DNA of 64,000 nucleotides from Cynocephalus volans (GCF_027409185.1 NC_084461.1:233446999-233510998), one strand, 5' to 3'. Positions 1-14,546 are shown, numbered from the stretch's first letter. The notes: generated by a model from the letters alone, not told the origin. Made by a program: numbers and translations.

Positions 1-29
1 AAAATGGAAGGAAAGAGGAGGTATTCCAA

Positions 30-330
30 CTCATTTTTTTATTCAAAATATTATAACATTGACTTGTACATATTTGTGGGGTGCAGCATGTTGTTTCAAT
101 ACATCACTTAGAGTAGATAGCATAGTTTGTACCCATCAGTCCACCACGTCCCCCCCGACCTCTGCCTCTAACCATTATTTCACTCTCTACTTCCATGAGA
201 ACCACTTTTATTTATTTATTTATTTTTAGATTACACCTATAAGTGATATCATGCAGTATTCGTCTTTTTTGTGCCTAACTCACTTCACTTAACGTGATGG
301 TTTCCAGTTCCAAATTCCTTTTTATAAGGT
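30..330 (-). mobile_element. L1 3' UTR remnant
   Basis: The antisense text (ATAAGTGATATCATGCAGTA and the following CTTCACTTA) matches the familiar reverse complement of old L1 3' UTRs. Boundaries are approximate. Confidence 0.6.
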
Positions 331-349
331 CTACGTTATCCTGACTTTA

Positions 350-1585
350 AACTAAAGACATTTCAAAAAACTGCAGACTAATTTCTCTCACAAACACAGA
401 TTTTTTTAAAAAACCAAAAAACTTAATAAACTATCAGCAAATTGAATTCAGAAATATATAAAATAGATAATGTATCATGACCATATAGGGTTTATAACAG
501 GAACTTAATGTTGGGTCAATGTTTGAAAATCAAAGTAGCTAATCATAGCAGACTAAAAGATAAAAAAAATATGATCATCTCAATAGCTGCAGAAATCCAA
601 TATCCATCCCTAATAAAAATTCTCAGCGAACTAGAAATAGAAGACACATTTCTCACTCTGAAAAAAATACATCAATGAAAAACCTACAGTTAAGTCATAC
701 TTAAAGATCGAAGATTGCGTCCTTCCCCTTAAGACTGGAAACAAGGCATGCTTGTCTGCTCTCAGCACATCTGTTTAACAGTGGACTGAAGATCCTAACC
801 AGTTCAATAGTCAAGAAAAAGACAGAAAATGTGTTCATGTGGAAAAGGAAGAAATAAATTTATCCCTATTTGCATATGATGTGATAATTTACATATAAAA
901 TCTAAAAGAATCTACAAAAAAAGAGACTATCCAAGCTAATAAGTGATTTTTAGCAAGGTCACAGGATATAAAGTCAATACACAGAAATCCACTGTATTTT
1001 TAGATTTTAGCAACAAACAGTTAAAAATTAAATATTAAAATGCCATTACAGTAAGAAAAAAAAAACATAAAATAACAAGAGATATTAACAAAATGTGTTC
1101 TCTGATCTTCAAAACATTGTTAAGAGAAATTGAAGACCCATATTAATGAAGCAACATACCTTTTCCATGGATTGGAAAACTCAGTAGTATAAATATGTCG
1201 CCTCACCCCAAATTGGTCTATAGATTCAATACAACCTTAAATTCCCAGCAAGCTTTTTATAGAAATTGATGAGCTAATTCTAAAACTTAGGTAGAAAAGC
1301 AAAGGATCTAGAATAGCCAAACAATGTTGAATGGCACAGAATTTGGTTTCAAGATTTACTACAAAACTAGTTTTTAAATTTACCATAATTCTACAGCCCA
1401 TGTGGTGTTTGTGTAAGAGTAGATGTACACACATCAATGAAACAGTAGAGTCCAGAAACAGACCCACACGCATAGGGCCAATTGATTTTCAACAACATTG
1501 CCAAGGTAATGCAATGAAGAAAGGATTTTTTTTCTAACAAATGTTACTGGGAAAATTAGACATTTGTATGTGAAAAAAGAAAAAG
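350..1585 (+). mobile_element. Decayed L1 ORF2 remnant
   Basis: Reverse-transcriptase-region landmarks of L1 ORF2 appear in order on the plus strand: ATGATCATCTCAATAGCTGC, then TTTGCATATGATGTGATAAT, then CCATGGATTGGAAAACTCAG. They are broken by many stops and indels. It is an ancient, inactive copy. Confidence 0.85.
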
Positions 1586-2624
1586 AAGAAGAATTCGGCT
1601 CTTACTTGGCACCATGTATATGCCCACATTGTTGCTGTCAACGAGTGTGAAAGGTAACATATGTATGGATGTGTGTGTTGTGTGTATGTGTGTATATTCA
1701 GATTTCCCTCCACATAGAAAAGCACTTTCTACTTGAGAATGCTGGCCAGCCCAAGCCATCTATGTCCACCACATGTGCCTACCTGGTTTTCCTTCAAAAC
1801 CCAGCTGCAGGGTCGCTTCACCCAGAAATGGCCCAGGAAGATTTCCCTTCTGATTCGTCTTCTGCATTTACATGGCACCAACTTTCCTGTTTTTTAAACC
1901 AACTTTTAAGTTTTCACAGGGGTATGTTTAGTATAGCAGAGATAGAATGGCCAATAGTCTCCATTTGCCCGGAACTGGGGGGTTCCCCAAGATGCAGAAT
2001 TTTCAGTTTTGAAACAGGAAAGTCCTAGGCCAACCAGGACAAGATGGTTCACCCTTAACAGAGATATTTTCAATTTTCCCACTTTCTCCAACTTCCTTTC
2101 TAGCTCTGTCTTTCACAGTTTATAACTCTGAAAGGCAGCAAGCAGCCCGACCTTCTCCAAAACCAAGCCTCCTTGCTTACAGATGTGGACCAGAGTTGGG
2201 CCAATTAGGCTCCCACTGAATGGGATCTAAACTGAGAAACAAAAGAGTGGGCTCATTTGATGATAATGAATCTCAGAGATGGAAAGCCGCTTGGATTCAG
2301 ACCTGGGATAGCATTAGGGGAGCTGTGTCTGCAGATGAACAGCATCAGGAGCTGGTCCACAGGAGCAAGTGTGCAGAGAGAGGTACAGAGAGGGTGAGAA
2401 CCAACTCTGGCTGCAGACAGCCTTCTGGTTCTAGACCCGACTTGCTGTTCTTGGATTCCCAGCAATTGCTTAGAAGAATCCTCCCTTACCTAGCATGTCC
2501 TTACCGAAATGCCCGGCCACCCAGCCAGTCTGTAGGAGTCTGAGTAGCAAACACCTAGACCTCTCACAATAGATGTACACTGCACACAGCAGGTGCTTAC
2601 TACATTCTGGTGGAATAAATTACA

Positions 2625-3012
2625 TGCCGTGATGGTGAATTTCATGTGTCAACGTGGCTAGGCTATGGTGCCCAGTTGTTTAGTCAAACACTAGCCTAGG
2701 TGTTACTGTGAAAGTATTTTGTAGATGTAACTGACACAATCAGTTAACTTTAAATAAAGCAGATTACCTTTCATAATGCGGACGGGCCTCATCCTATCAG
2801 TAAAAGCCTTAAGAGTGAAAAACTAAAGTTTTCCCAAGACGAAGAAATTTCACCTCACGACTGTAGGAAATCCTGCTTGAGTTTCTAGCCTGCTGGCCTG
2901 CTGACGTACAGATTTTGGACGTGCCTGCCCCCACAATCACATGAGCCAATTCCCTACAATAAATTAGATAAACACACACACATATCCTCTTGGAGAATCC
3001 AGACTGATAATA
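2625..3012 (+). mobile_element. Old ERVL/MaLR-type solitary LTR
   Basis: It begins near GATGGTGAATTTCATGTGTC and runs through an AATAAA-containing segment (CAATAAATTAGATAAAC) to an end near GAATCCAGACTGATAA. This is the layout of an ancient class III LTR. The subfamily is not certain (MLT2-like is my best guess). No internal retroviral genes are seen. Confidence 0.6.
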
Positions 3013-3329
3013 TGCCAACGCTAGGTGGCCATGAAGTGAGTGGATCAGAACTTCAGAGCAGTAAGAAGCCAGGAGACACCGTGGGCCACACAGATAAAGT
3101 GCACACTGCACCTTCCATGCACACAGCACCAGCTCCACAAGGTAGGGCCAGTTCTGATGACGTGACACCTCTCAGAGAACCCTGCAGTGAGGTGGCCGCC
3201 CTGAGAGCTGGTGTGTCCTTTTAACATAGGTGCCTTTTGTTCCAAGTTGTGAACTTTAATCTTCTGGAAAAACAGAAAGAACTTGACATGGCATGAGAGG
3301 AAGGTGGTTATGCTAATGTGTACCAAGTA

Positions 3330-3545
3330 CTCCCAGCACAGCAGGCTTCACTGGGACCGTATCCTTTCACGTTCCCCACAGATCCAGGATATACGGGGCC
3401 TAGGACCGTCATCTCCAATTTATGTAGGAGGAAATGGGCTCAAGGAGGCTTGAGTATCTTGCCAAAGTCAAATTAGCGGAAAACAGCTACAGTGAGGGAA
3501 GGAGCAGAGCCCAAGTCTGAACCCAGGCACTTTCACTCTCATATA
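3330..3545 (-). repeat. MIR SINE
   Basis: The antisense MIR core and right side are recognisable (AGGAGGAAATGGGCTCAAGG, then GCCCAAGTCTGAACCCAGGC). Confidence 0.7.
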
Positions 3546-4792
3546 GACTGGCCCTGGCATGATGGATGCAGAGGCCCAGCGCGTGCAGGCATAAGGTATG
3601 CTGTCAATGGTGCCAGCTCTGTGTTGTATTTGGTGCTGTCCTTGCTGTGTAAGTGACACAGACATGGGGCTGGATCACACTAAACTATCCTCCCAACCCC
3701 CTCCAACCTCATGACTGTGAAATGCAGCTCAAGGCCACATCTCCTGTAGAAGCCTGGCCCTAATCTCCCCCCAGGGACCTGATGCCCCACATGTATGGGA
3801 CTTGGTGTAATTATTATTGTGAAATCCACAGGACTCCCCCTCCAACCACAGTCCTCTGTCTGGACTTCCTTCAGTTCTGAGACACAGCAGGGTCGACATG
3901 CCAGCGAGGGCCTGGGATGCTAGTCTTGTTTCTGTCCCTGCCAGCTCAGTTTTCTCATCTGGGACAATGTCTGAGGCATAAACCTCAGCTGTCAAATGAG
4001 GGGGATGCACATGTCCTGGGGGCAGGGACAAGATGACCTAAATCTTCCACGTCTCCCAGAGTCTGAGTGTGAGAACATAACCAAGATGACCAGAAAATAA
4101 GCATGTCAGTGAAATAATAGGATAGAAATAAATGATCCCTGAGGCCTCAGGTTCTGTAATTTTGAAAAGATGTGGGGGAAATAGGTGTGAAAATGGACCC
4201 AAAGAATTTAGACACCAAAGTCTAATGCAAAATCTGTTTCCAAATGGAAAAACCGTAAGAAGCTTTGCTACCTCTTAGGTGAGAAAAACCTGGAAAGCAG
4301 TAATGCTAGCCACTCCGAGAGACGGCAGCGGAACCAGCAGCCAGCCATCTGCAACCTGTTACTTCAGCCTGGCTACTCTGAGTTGGAGCTGAGACCTGGA
4401 GTTGGGTTACAGGCAGTCAGAAGATAACCAGCTGGTGGCCTTTCTCGGAACTGTCCCTGCTGACCTCCAGGCTGGAGGGGACAGCAGGGAAGTAGCAGGC
4501 GTGAGCACCCCTGAGACATGGGAAGAGAAGTTAAACCCGGGCAGCTCAGGCCAGCATCTCCCAGCTGGGGCCCTGCAACAGCCCAGGAGGGGAACCTCCA
4601 TGCAGAGTTGAGCACAGCTCAGTCCTGTTCAGACAGTCTTTGGGCTTTTGGTAGCAGCTGGGAGAACCGGGGAGACCAGGAGAAGGAGGGGAAACTGCAC
4701 GGAAACACAAGCTCCCTGCTGATCCACTGATCACTGACCAGCTGTGCGATGCTGGGCATGGGCCTTTGCTCTCTAACAATGGACTGAATGGA

Positions 4793-5147
4793 CTGCTATA
4801 GACTGTTTGTGGTCCCCCAAAATTCTTATGCTGAAATCTTAATCGCACTGTGAAGGCATTAGAAGGTGTGGATTTTAGGAGGTGATTAGATCATGAGGGT
4901 GGAGCCCTCGTGATGGGATTAGTGCCTTTATAAGAAGAGGCCAGAGAGCAAGCTGCCTCTGTCTCCGCCCAGTGAGGACACAAGAGGTCAGTCGTGTACA
5001 ACCCGAAGAGGGCCCTCACCAGACCCTGACCATGCTGGCACCACGATTTCTGACTTCCAGCCTCCAGGACTGTGAAAAATAAATGTTTGTTGTTTAAACT
5101 ACCCAGTATATGGTCATTTCTCATAACAGCCCAAACTCAGATATCCC
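4793..5147 (+). mobile_element. MaLR (MLT1/MST-like) solitary LTR
   Basis: Typical landmarks are present in order: GGTCCCCCAAAATTCTTATG, GATTAGATCATGAGGGTGGA, CTTTATAAGAAGAGGCCAGA, CAGCCTCCAGGACTGTG, and an AATAAA followed by an ACCCAGTATA-like end. Confidence 0.8.
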
Positions 5148-5269
5148 CGTCCCATCCCCGTGTGCCCAAACTCTCCAGGAACCCTCCGATACAGTGGAAA
5201 GGGACAAGCACACTGTCCCCTTTGTGCCTCCCCCACTCAGTGGAGTGTCTCTTTCCACAGATCCACATT

Positions 5270-5780
5270 AGCATGACTATCAAACCTTTTTAATTCTTGC
5301 CCATCTTACTGTTTTACTTTGAATTGAGGTGGTTTACTAGTGAGGTTGAACATCTTTTTACATCTTCATTGTGATTTGAATTTCCCTCCTGTGAATTGCT
5401 TGTTCCTGTCTTTTCCCTGTTTTTCTACTGGTTGTTTGTCTTGCTAATTGGTTTGGAGAACTTCTTTATGTTTTCTGGATAGTAATCCTTCGCCTGTTAC
5501 ATACATGTTGCAAATATTTTTCTCCCATTTATCTCTTGCTTTGTTCTTTTTTTAAAAAAAAACTAGTTTGGCATCTTTATTAAAAATGTTTTTTTAATCT
5601 AGTCATGTTTATCTGTATTTTCCTTTTTTTTTTCCCCTTGTGTTTTATTTTTAGAAAGCCTTCATTTGCCCCATAGACTCTCATATTTTCTTTTATTACT
5701 TTTATAATTTTGTTTTGTTTTTGCTTTTTTTGTGTTGGTCTTGATCACCTGCAATATCTTTTTCATCACAGGAGAGGCTG
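5270..5780 (-). mobile_element. L1 3' UTR remnant
   Basis: It has the antisense L1 3' UTR pattern: GGTTGTTTGTCTTGCTAATT, TTTCTGGATAGTAATCCTTC and GTTGCAAATATTTTTCTCCC. T-rich tracts follow. Confidence 0.75.
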
Positions 5781-6770
5781 TGAAGAGGAAACTTCCTGCT
5801 ATTGTAGCAAGAAGAACAGGGAACTTGAATCCCAGCAGGTCTGGTTTCCAGAGCAGGTTGCTAAACCTTCCTGAGATTCCATTACCTTGATTGAAATGAA
5901 GATTATACCCTATTTCATTGATTCGAAGACACAATTTTTAACATTTCTGAAATGGATGCTTCTTATAACCAGTGGTGTATCATGGTTTAATTTGAAGCTT
6001 TCTTAGTAAAATAATAGTGTGTCTTTCAATTGATTACTCTTAGATTGTATGAAATACACAAGGGCACGTCTTCCAGGTCATTGAAGAGGTAGATGTGCTC
6101 AGGTCCCCTAGCACGGGCCACACAGTCTCTCCATCTGGGTGAGTTCTCCCACAGCCCACAGAACGCAGCTGCTCTTCGTCCCTGCTCTGCCTGCTGCCCT
6201 GACAACCTGAGCCCCTTCTCTAGGGACCCCTTTGGATTCCCCCTATCAAAAGCCTGCAGCTGACCAACACTGCCAGTTCTTTCCTTATGGGTATAGAATG
6301 CTCAGAGCTGACAATGAAGGGCTCCACATAAGGTTAATCTTTCTCCACAGCCACAAAAACTGCACCCTCACTGCCCACACCTGCCAGGCACCAAGAGTCA
6401 TCAACACTGGTCACTATGAGTGACCCCACTCCCCCTCCCAGTGGCCTCTGCCCTGGCTTCTCCTGCTCTCTGCCTGGTAACGTGGGGGCTTTGTGGCTTC
6501 TGAAAGTGTTGGCGCTGGAGATGGGGAGCGTGCACCCTTTGCCAGATGCAGGTGCCTCACTAAGATTCACTCCACTGGGTTTGGAGAAGGTAGGAAGGAA
6601 ACAGGAGCAAGGCAGCAGTCTGTGAAGGAACCAGAGGCCCGCAGCCAGCGCCCTGCATGCAGAGTGGGCTCCAGGAACTTTGCACAGTGGCTCCTTCAGT
6701 CCTTACAACCACCCATCACAGTGGGAGGTGGTTTCAGCAATACCCTGTGGTTGCCACAGGACCCCATAGA

Positions 6771-6918
6771 GAGTCCCCATTAAGAAGAAGCCCTCACTAG
6801 ATGTGTTCCCTGGACTGTGGATTTCCCAGCCTCCAAAACTGGAAGAAAGAAATTTCATTTCTTTATAAATTACCGAGTTGCAGGTATTTTGTTATAAGCA
6901 GCAGAAACAGACTAATAC
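6771..6918 (+). mobile_element. 3' part of a MaLR-type LTR
   Basis: The segment GCCCTCACTAGATGTGTTCC to the terminal GCAGCAGAAACAGACTAATA matches the 3' third of the LTR family also seen at 43258 and 49021. The 5' part is lost. Confidence 0.75.
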
Positions 6919-9524
6919 AAGCACCCACTACATGGTAGGCCCATACTGGGTCTCACAGTCCGGGCAAGTGGAGCAGAAAGGTCTGGCCTCAGTTCCTCTC
7001 TGCATGCTGCAAACTACCAGCAGAACACACACGGATCTCATACACACACACACACGCCCGGGTCGCATCAGGCTCTCAGAGATCCCTAGGCTTTGTTCCA
7101 CTGCCTTGTCCACGAGGGGCCCCACGCCTAGCCACACAGTCCCAGCCAGGGTGGCCCCAGGCTGCGGGCCATACCTCCAATTGTCAGCAGATCACAGCAA
7201 TTCCCTACACCCACCACATCTTTACTTCACCCATAACAAAGCTCATCAGCATCTCAAGGACCAAGAGTGGACTTTATTAGAATAACTAAATTTCCTCCAA
7301 CTTTTCCTAAAAAGTAAAAGTAAATTTGCAAAACACACAAGGGGTGATGATTTGACAGGCACAGGAGAGGCCCCACCCCGTGAGGAAGCCCAATGGCTGA
7401 GACTCCAGAAAAACGGAGGTTGGCCAGGCAGTGAGGGGGCTGATCCTGCAGCCCAGGGCTAGTGGTAGAGCCCTCAAGAAGAGGCCCAAACCAATCCCAA
7501 GGGGATCTGCCACCAAACCAGGAGAGGAAGGAGGTGACTGTGACTTGGCTCTCATGTGCCCGCACGACGGCAGGAGCTTTCTCACTTGTTGAAGAAGCTT
7601 TTTTAATTTTCCCAGCAACTGTTGGGAAAGGGTTGCTATTCCCATTGCAGGTGACTCTCTGAGGTCACCCCAGTGGAACCAGGATGAAAATCCAGGTGGC
7701 CTGTTTCTATCACCACGCTATAGACACTTTGAAAATATCATCGACCCAGCCCAAGCGTGAAGAAATAATCTGTGACACTGCTATTTTCCACCCTTGAGTC
7801 CCACCCTTGAGCCCCTTGGGAAATGAGCTAATGGAGATCCCGTTGGGTGGGGAAGTCTGGAAGAGTAGGCAGGGTCTGCCTGCCCTCTACATACCCCCCA
7901 GAGCTGCAAGGGTGCCTACCTGCAGGTGATGGGTGCTTGGGCACCTCGCTGGGGTCAGCTAGACAGCCCCGTGTCACCATAGATACACTTCTAATGATTT
8001 TCTCCTTGCCTGACTTCAAGGCTCCCACTCAGAAGCTGGCAGTACCCGCTCCGCTCACCTGCTGCCATAACTGGTCCCTCAGACCCACACTCAGCCCCAA
8101 CTTACAAATTACCGTGGCACGGGGGACTTTTTACCTCTTGTCTACCAGACACTACTCATAATTAGTGTCCTCCACAGGGCTCTAGACACCCTCCCCCACC
8201 CCAGACACCTCCTTTTCTCTCCTTATCACATATTTTCTCTGAAAAAGATCAAACATTTCTCCCAAAGAATTGTTCACTATTTGCATGCCGACAGAAGACG
8301 TTTCCTAACAAATGCAATGAGGCACTACTGGTGGGTAACAAGAGAAACCATGGAGGGAGATTCTGTCTGTTGCCTCCCTAACTCCTACCCCCACGGGGCT
8401 GTCCTAGAAGCGCTGTCCCCAGGAAAGGGGCCGTGGGCAACAGCCGCAAAGAGTTACGGTCCAGAAATCAGGGGCATCCACTTGGCCAGCTCCCTAGTGC
8501 TCCTGTGCAGCATTGCTCCCTAGATAATCCAAGTCATCATCCCCGAAACTGCTGGAACTAACAGAAAAGTGAAGAAGGGAGTTGAGGAATATCAGCACAC
8601 CAAGATCACCGGTGTTCCCACACGTTCCGGCAGCAAGAATGGGGACGGGGCAGAAAGTGTCTCCAAGTGTGGATTTCCCTTGACAGTCAGTGACTCGCGT
8701 GAAACCTAACGGTGGGTGCGCTGTTTGATTGGCCAAATCCCGTGTACCGTGGGGGCAACAGGGAAGTAAAATATTTATCACTTTTCCCCTAGAGGGAATA
8801 AAATGCAGGGAGCAATGAAACCAGCACAAAGTGGAGTTGATGTCCAAATACTGCTGCTGTGATAATCTGATCACAAAACCTCCACTATAAATGTAAGAAA
8901 TAAATCCTGAAAGCTGAAATAAGTAATGTAAGCAAAATTGATCTAAAATCTGGTCTAACATTCTTGATTATACCAACCAAATCATGGAGAAGGATGTAAA
9001 AATTATGCTTATGTTTATCATCTTCAGTAGATAATGTTTTACTCCCAATAAAAATGGGTTGGAGCACATTTTCTAAAATAAGTTTTAAAATAGCATACAC
9101 TATTTAATGCACATTTTTTAATAGAATCTCCCAAAGCCAAATGGTATCAAATGCTGAAGGGGAAAAAGATACAGCAAAATATTTATACTAAGCAAATGCA
9201 AAGAAAAAAAGCAGTACTGGTCAAGCTAAAATCTAAGTCAAGATCCAAACATGAGAAATGAAAATGAAATGAGGTATGAGCGAGAGGGTGACAGAACAGT
9301 AATTACATGCACATCACAGCATTGCATATCGGCTTCTACAGCCAATGCCACAGTGCGTGTACATTGTGATTGTTTACGCTGCTACCGAAGATTTTCGAGG
9401 TCTAGGGGAGAGGTCACGTTGTGCAGCTTGTCACCTTTCACTCAAAAAAGGAATCTTTCATGCCTGTCTCTTCAGTCAAGTCCCTCTGATGCCATGTATG
9501 CAAGGGTCTTAGCTGCCACTCACC

Positions 9525-10280
9525 CACATACCCCCAACCCTACCCCGGGCCTTGTTCTAGATGCTGGGACAGAAACAGGAACCAAGCAGGCAACATACCT
9601 GGTCTCATGGCATGTTCAGGCTACTGGAGGAGACAGACTATAAACAAGCAAACAGATACAAAGAGAGGAGGAGGAAGTGGGGGGGCAGATCCACGAGGAG
9701 GGGAAACAGATCAGTGGTTGAAAGGGGCTGATGGAGGGAGGGGATAGGCAATGGCTGTTCAGGAGTACAGGGTGGCCTTTTGGGGTGAGGAAAATGTTCT
9801 GGAACTAGGCAGTAGTAGTGGTTGAACAATATTTTGAATATACTAAATGGCACTGAATTGCACACTTTAAAATGGTCAAAATGGTAAATTTTCTGTTACG
9901 TGCATTTTACCACAACTTAAAAACAAAAAGAAGATACTTTCAGATGCGGTAAGTGCCCGAGGAAAGGCAGGCAGGGTGTCGTGAGAGAGAGAGTGGGACA
10001 GGGCTCTTGGAGAGTGGCTGGTCTGTGGAGAACTCAGCTTTGAACTGAGAAATGAATTCAGAGAAGGAATCAGCCTCATGAGGATCTGGGACAGGAGCAT
10101 TCCACGCAGAGGGACACAAATGGGTGACAGTTAGGTTGCAGAGGTGGGCAGATGCCAGCAAAAACCATTCGTATCTTACTGTGGGTACCATGGGAGCCAC
10201 CAAGGCAGGTGGTGCACAAGCTAACTCGCATGTAAAGGGTCTTCAGCTGCTGTGTGCAGAAGGGGTGTAGGGATGAGCGT
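9525..10280 (-). mobile_element. L2 remnant split by an L1 3' end
   Basis: The antisense L2 3' region appears in two pieces (9525-9660 and about 9945-10280). Landmarks: TTGTTCTAGATGCTGGGACA, AGACTATAAACAAGC and GGAGCATTCCACGCAGAGGG. The interruption is an L1 3' end. Confidence 0.7.
9661..9940 (+). mobile_element. L1 3' end inside L2
   Basis: The plus strand shows the familiar terminal L1 pattern ACACTTTAAAATGGTCAAAA, then GTGCATTTTACCACAACTT and an A-rich tail. It separates two halves of an antisense L2. Confidence 0.75.
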
Positions 10281-12999
10281 GGGGCAGGGGGCCACGGAGC
10301 ACATGGCCACACAGGAATGTCTGCAGGCAAGTGCAGGGCTCCAGGCAGGGCTGGTGTTCAAGGTTAGAACCTCCACGGCTAGAAAAGGAACACAGAGGTG
10401 AGAAGTACCCGGGCCCAGCAGGCGAGGTTCCCATAGCTACTGGCTGGTTTCCCAGGAAACAAGAGAACGCAGACCCCCAGTGAGAAGGACTGTGCCACAG
10501 CTTCCATCAGGGCAGCAGGAGTGACTTACTGCTGAGACCCAGAGAGGATGCTGAGGAGGGCGACTCCCTGGGGACCCAGGCCAGGGCCGCATCTGGGAGC
10601 TGCACAGGCTGAGCTGGCAGAGACAGGTGGCCTAGGAGGTGGGAGCTCATCTGCAGCCCAGCCGTGGGGCGTGCAGGAGCGGAGGCTGCGGGCGCTCTGC
10701 AGGCTGGAATAGGGGCAGGCCGGGGAGCCAGCACGGGACGAACGTGTGCTGAGAAACCAGAGGACAATCTCCAGCCCCTGAGCACGCAGGCTTGGCTCAC
10801 AGATGAGAAAGCTGGGAGGAGGGCAGGCAAAGTCTCCCAGGCAGAGGCGTCCAGACGGATGAGGAGCTGGTCATGGAGGAGCGGCTTGAACACTGGTGGA
10901 AACGGTCCTTCAGGCCAGAACCCACAGGTCCAGGTGGGGAGGCTTCCTGGGTCACAACAGCAGTGTGAAAACGTGTCCTGAGTCTGTGTCCCCAGGCCAC
11001 ACCCAGGTCCAGCCTTGAGAAAGTGGGATAACTGAGCAAGCACAGAGGGATCACACGTACGACGTGAGAGTTCTCAGGGTGGCCAAGGGGGACAAGGCAG
11101 GAAAGCGACTGCACAGCAATGGGAATGTTGGCGGGGCTTGGCTTGCATCTCCCAGGAATGTAATGTTCTAACGCAGCTTTCCAGAATCTCTACAGCAGCA
11201 CACATTCCCACTGGACAACAAACTTTGTCAGAAATGTGATAAAACCTTCTACATGATGGTAGATGCGAAAACTACCACGCTGAGAGTCTGTATCTTCCAC
11301 AACAGTGTAGAACACCAGAAGACTGTCACCAAAGTATAAAGTGAAAACAAAAAAGAAATGCCACACGATCAGGCAGCGACGTGTGCCCAGCCACACCCCC
11401 GCCTCCTGCCCTTCCTTTCTTTCTCAGCACACCTCTAAGCCTCACCCCAGCTTATGTCTGCAGATCCCAAATGTGTGTCCCAGGATTGATAAGTCCCCTG
11501 ACGTCCTGTAAACTAGAATGAGCCATGTCACCAGTGTTTACTCCCACCCTCGCCAGGCACAACTCCAGGGCTGCCAGGTCCTCAGGGACAGGGCACACCT
11601 TGTCCTACCCTGCCATAGTGTCAAGGGGAGTGTTACCTGAGCGCGAGGGATGGCAAGGTCAGGCTGGCTGGGAGCTGGGAAATGTTCCCAGGAAAGAGAG
11701 GGTGGAAGGAGAGGCCATGAGGACAAGCAGGACTGGGGACAACGGGAAGGAGGCGGCACAAAGTCATTGCAGACTGAAGGACTGAACAAAGCTGTGCTCA
11801 GGGATTCCCAAGGGGGGGCACAAAGCTCAAAAGGGGCACAGCAGAGGCTTCCTTCAGGACAAATGGGGGGAAGGGGGCTTGGAAGGGGGATGCATGTGAA
11901 GGGAAGGAAGAGAAAAGATGCAGTCAATGGGGTCTGTCCCCATGCTCCTGCCCTGAGCCACCGCACAGCGGGTTTGTACCAAGCCTTGCTCTGGGCTGTT
12001 GAGCTGGCTGTGATCCCTAAGATCTGTCTACTCGCGGTCTCAAGGGCCAAAAGCCCCACAGTTCACCAAGGTCAGCACTTACTAATGTTGGATAAGTGAA
12101 TGGGTGAACGGACGAAGGTGTGCACAGATCATTCATTTAACTGGAGTCCCAAGTTCAGAAGAGAATGGAGAAAAGATCAGTCACCAGACGCCAGGTCACA
12201 GTCACGGGACGTGCATCCTGACTCCATTTCTCAGCATCTGGGTGACTGTGGATGTATCGCGTCACTTCTGTGGGCCTCGGCTTCCTCATCTAAAACGGCG
12301 TCCTGGGGGCTTGCCCTGCCACTCCACAGACACATGGGAGCGCTAAGGTCAGGGCAAGCCCCTGGTAAACGCAAAGCTCGTACACAAGGTGCAGGGTTGT
12401 CACAACCCTTCATCGTGATCCCAGTACATGAAGCAGGCACCGTACATGCTGGACCCTCCAGCAAAAAGCTCTTCAGCCTCCCGGGCAGGGGCTAGTGCCC
12501 CAGGGTTCCTCAGTGGCATGCCCAGAAGTTCCAAAGGCAGGACTGAAGCAAAGAGCGGGGATCTGAACAGTCTCCTGACCTGGGTCACGCAGATTCCTCA
12601 GCGTGTTTCCCCCCCTTTTCCACTCCACCGGAAACCCAAATGAGTTTAATGTATAACTTATACATGAAAATGTAGATGTCAATATGTGACAAACCTCTGT
12701 ATAAATATTTTTGCAGTTAAATATTCAGGCATCTGTCTTCCTCCCAGAAGAGCCACCATATAGACAACGTGAGGCCCCAGGGCGGGCCAGGTGGGGCTGG
12801 ATGGGTGGCTTGTCATTTTCACCAACTAGTGATGCAGCTGCCAGCGCAGCCAGGCCCCAGCCTTGGCACTAGCCACCTGCAAGCAAGTCACAGCTCTGCC
12901 ACAACCTCTCCCCTCGCGGTCCTGCTGTATCTTGTTCAAAATGGGGATTTAACACTGTCTGCCAGCTCTGTGCCAGGCCCAAAGGAAGAAGCCATAACG

Positions 13000-13620
13000 G
13001 AGTAGTGCCTCACGCTCCACTGGGAGAGCCGGGCACATAGAAAATGAATGACAACGACAGGATGGTGAGTGCTAGGGCAGGGTTGAGTCCTACACGCTAG
13101 GTGGCTGCAGAGGATCAAGTCCTTCCCTCTGCCAGGAGCCTCCCCCAAAGCCTCCAGGAGCAGGGCGAGGCCTGAGGGAGTTCGTCAGATGGATGAAGGC
13201 AGGAGGACATTCCCAATAGTTAGAACTACAAGTGCAAAGACCAGAGGCAAGAGCAAGCACGTCCAAATGGGTGCTAGGGTGCCTGTGGCACACGGTGGGG
13301 ACTGGCCAGCACTGAGCCTGGAGTGGAGGGCAGGAGCCACATCACCAAGGGGCCTGTATGCCCAGCCCTGAAACAGGACTTTGTCCTGGATCAAAAACTT
13401 TGAATAGATCAAGTCTGCACTTCACTCTGGTGAACAGTATGGAGGCCAAGAGGAGGGCTGTGGGGAGTGAACGAGAGAGAAGGCTAATGAGCTTTGCAAA
13501 GTGTAGAGTGAGTGCAGTGTCCGTACACACCACCAGCCCCAGCAGGATCTTGAGTCCCGTGTCAAGCCTCAGCAGCCTGCTCCTCTCGGCCCCGGGGTCC
13601 TGAACAATCACCTTCACTCA
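13000..13620 (-). mobile_element. L2 remnant
   Basis: It has antisense L2 features (GAATGACAACGACAGGATGG, ACAAGTGCAAAGACCAGAGG, AACTTTGAATAGATCAAG). It is diverged and interrupted by unique sequence, so boundaries are approximate. Confidence 0.55.
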
Positions 13621-14129
13621 CAGGTGCACCAGTCCACTGGCTTGATCAGCACACAACTTTGTCTGCAGTTGCTATTGCCACTTTGGGCTGGTGACTCACT
13701 GTGTAGGACATTCCCTAACACACTCTTTCCAGATGCCCAGTGGGGCTCCAGATACAACCCAAAGTCTCCTCTCACATGAGGATCTAGAGGGAGAGTCACG
13801 GTGCACAGCCCTTGCTGAAAACCGCTGTACCACGCATGCAAGGGAGAGAAGAACTACGTGTTTTCATCACACCCTTGCCCAGAGCCAGTGGTGAGAGTGA
13901 AGGATATGTGCTCTCACTCCCCATGCAATCGCCGACTGCGTCTGAGCACACTCTGAGTCCCAACGGTGCCTTCCACAAGAAGACAAAGCAAGTCCCCATT
14001 TCCCCACCCCATTGGGGCCCCTGGATAGCCCCTGCTGCAGCCTGGAAGCCCTACAGTCCTAGCTATTAGTCCCAGGATCACAGGACAGACACCCACAGGA
14101 CAAGGGTTTCAAGCCCCCAGCCCCCGTCA

Positions 14130-14546
<417 letters not shown>

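Noticed and set aside
8494-8961. 155-codon minus-strand frame
   Set aside because: No similarity recognised; unique intronic sequence with no splice context.
10507-11043. 178-codon minus-strand open frame
   Set aside because: No recognisable domain, biased G+C-rich composition, overlapping frames on the other strand, no splice or promoter context; judged chance.
11538-12059. 173-codon minus-strand and 149-codon plus-strand overlapping frames
   Set aside because: Both strands open in a purine/pyrimidine-biased stretch; the protein text is low complexity (P/S/L-rich) with no known family.
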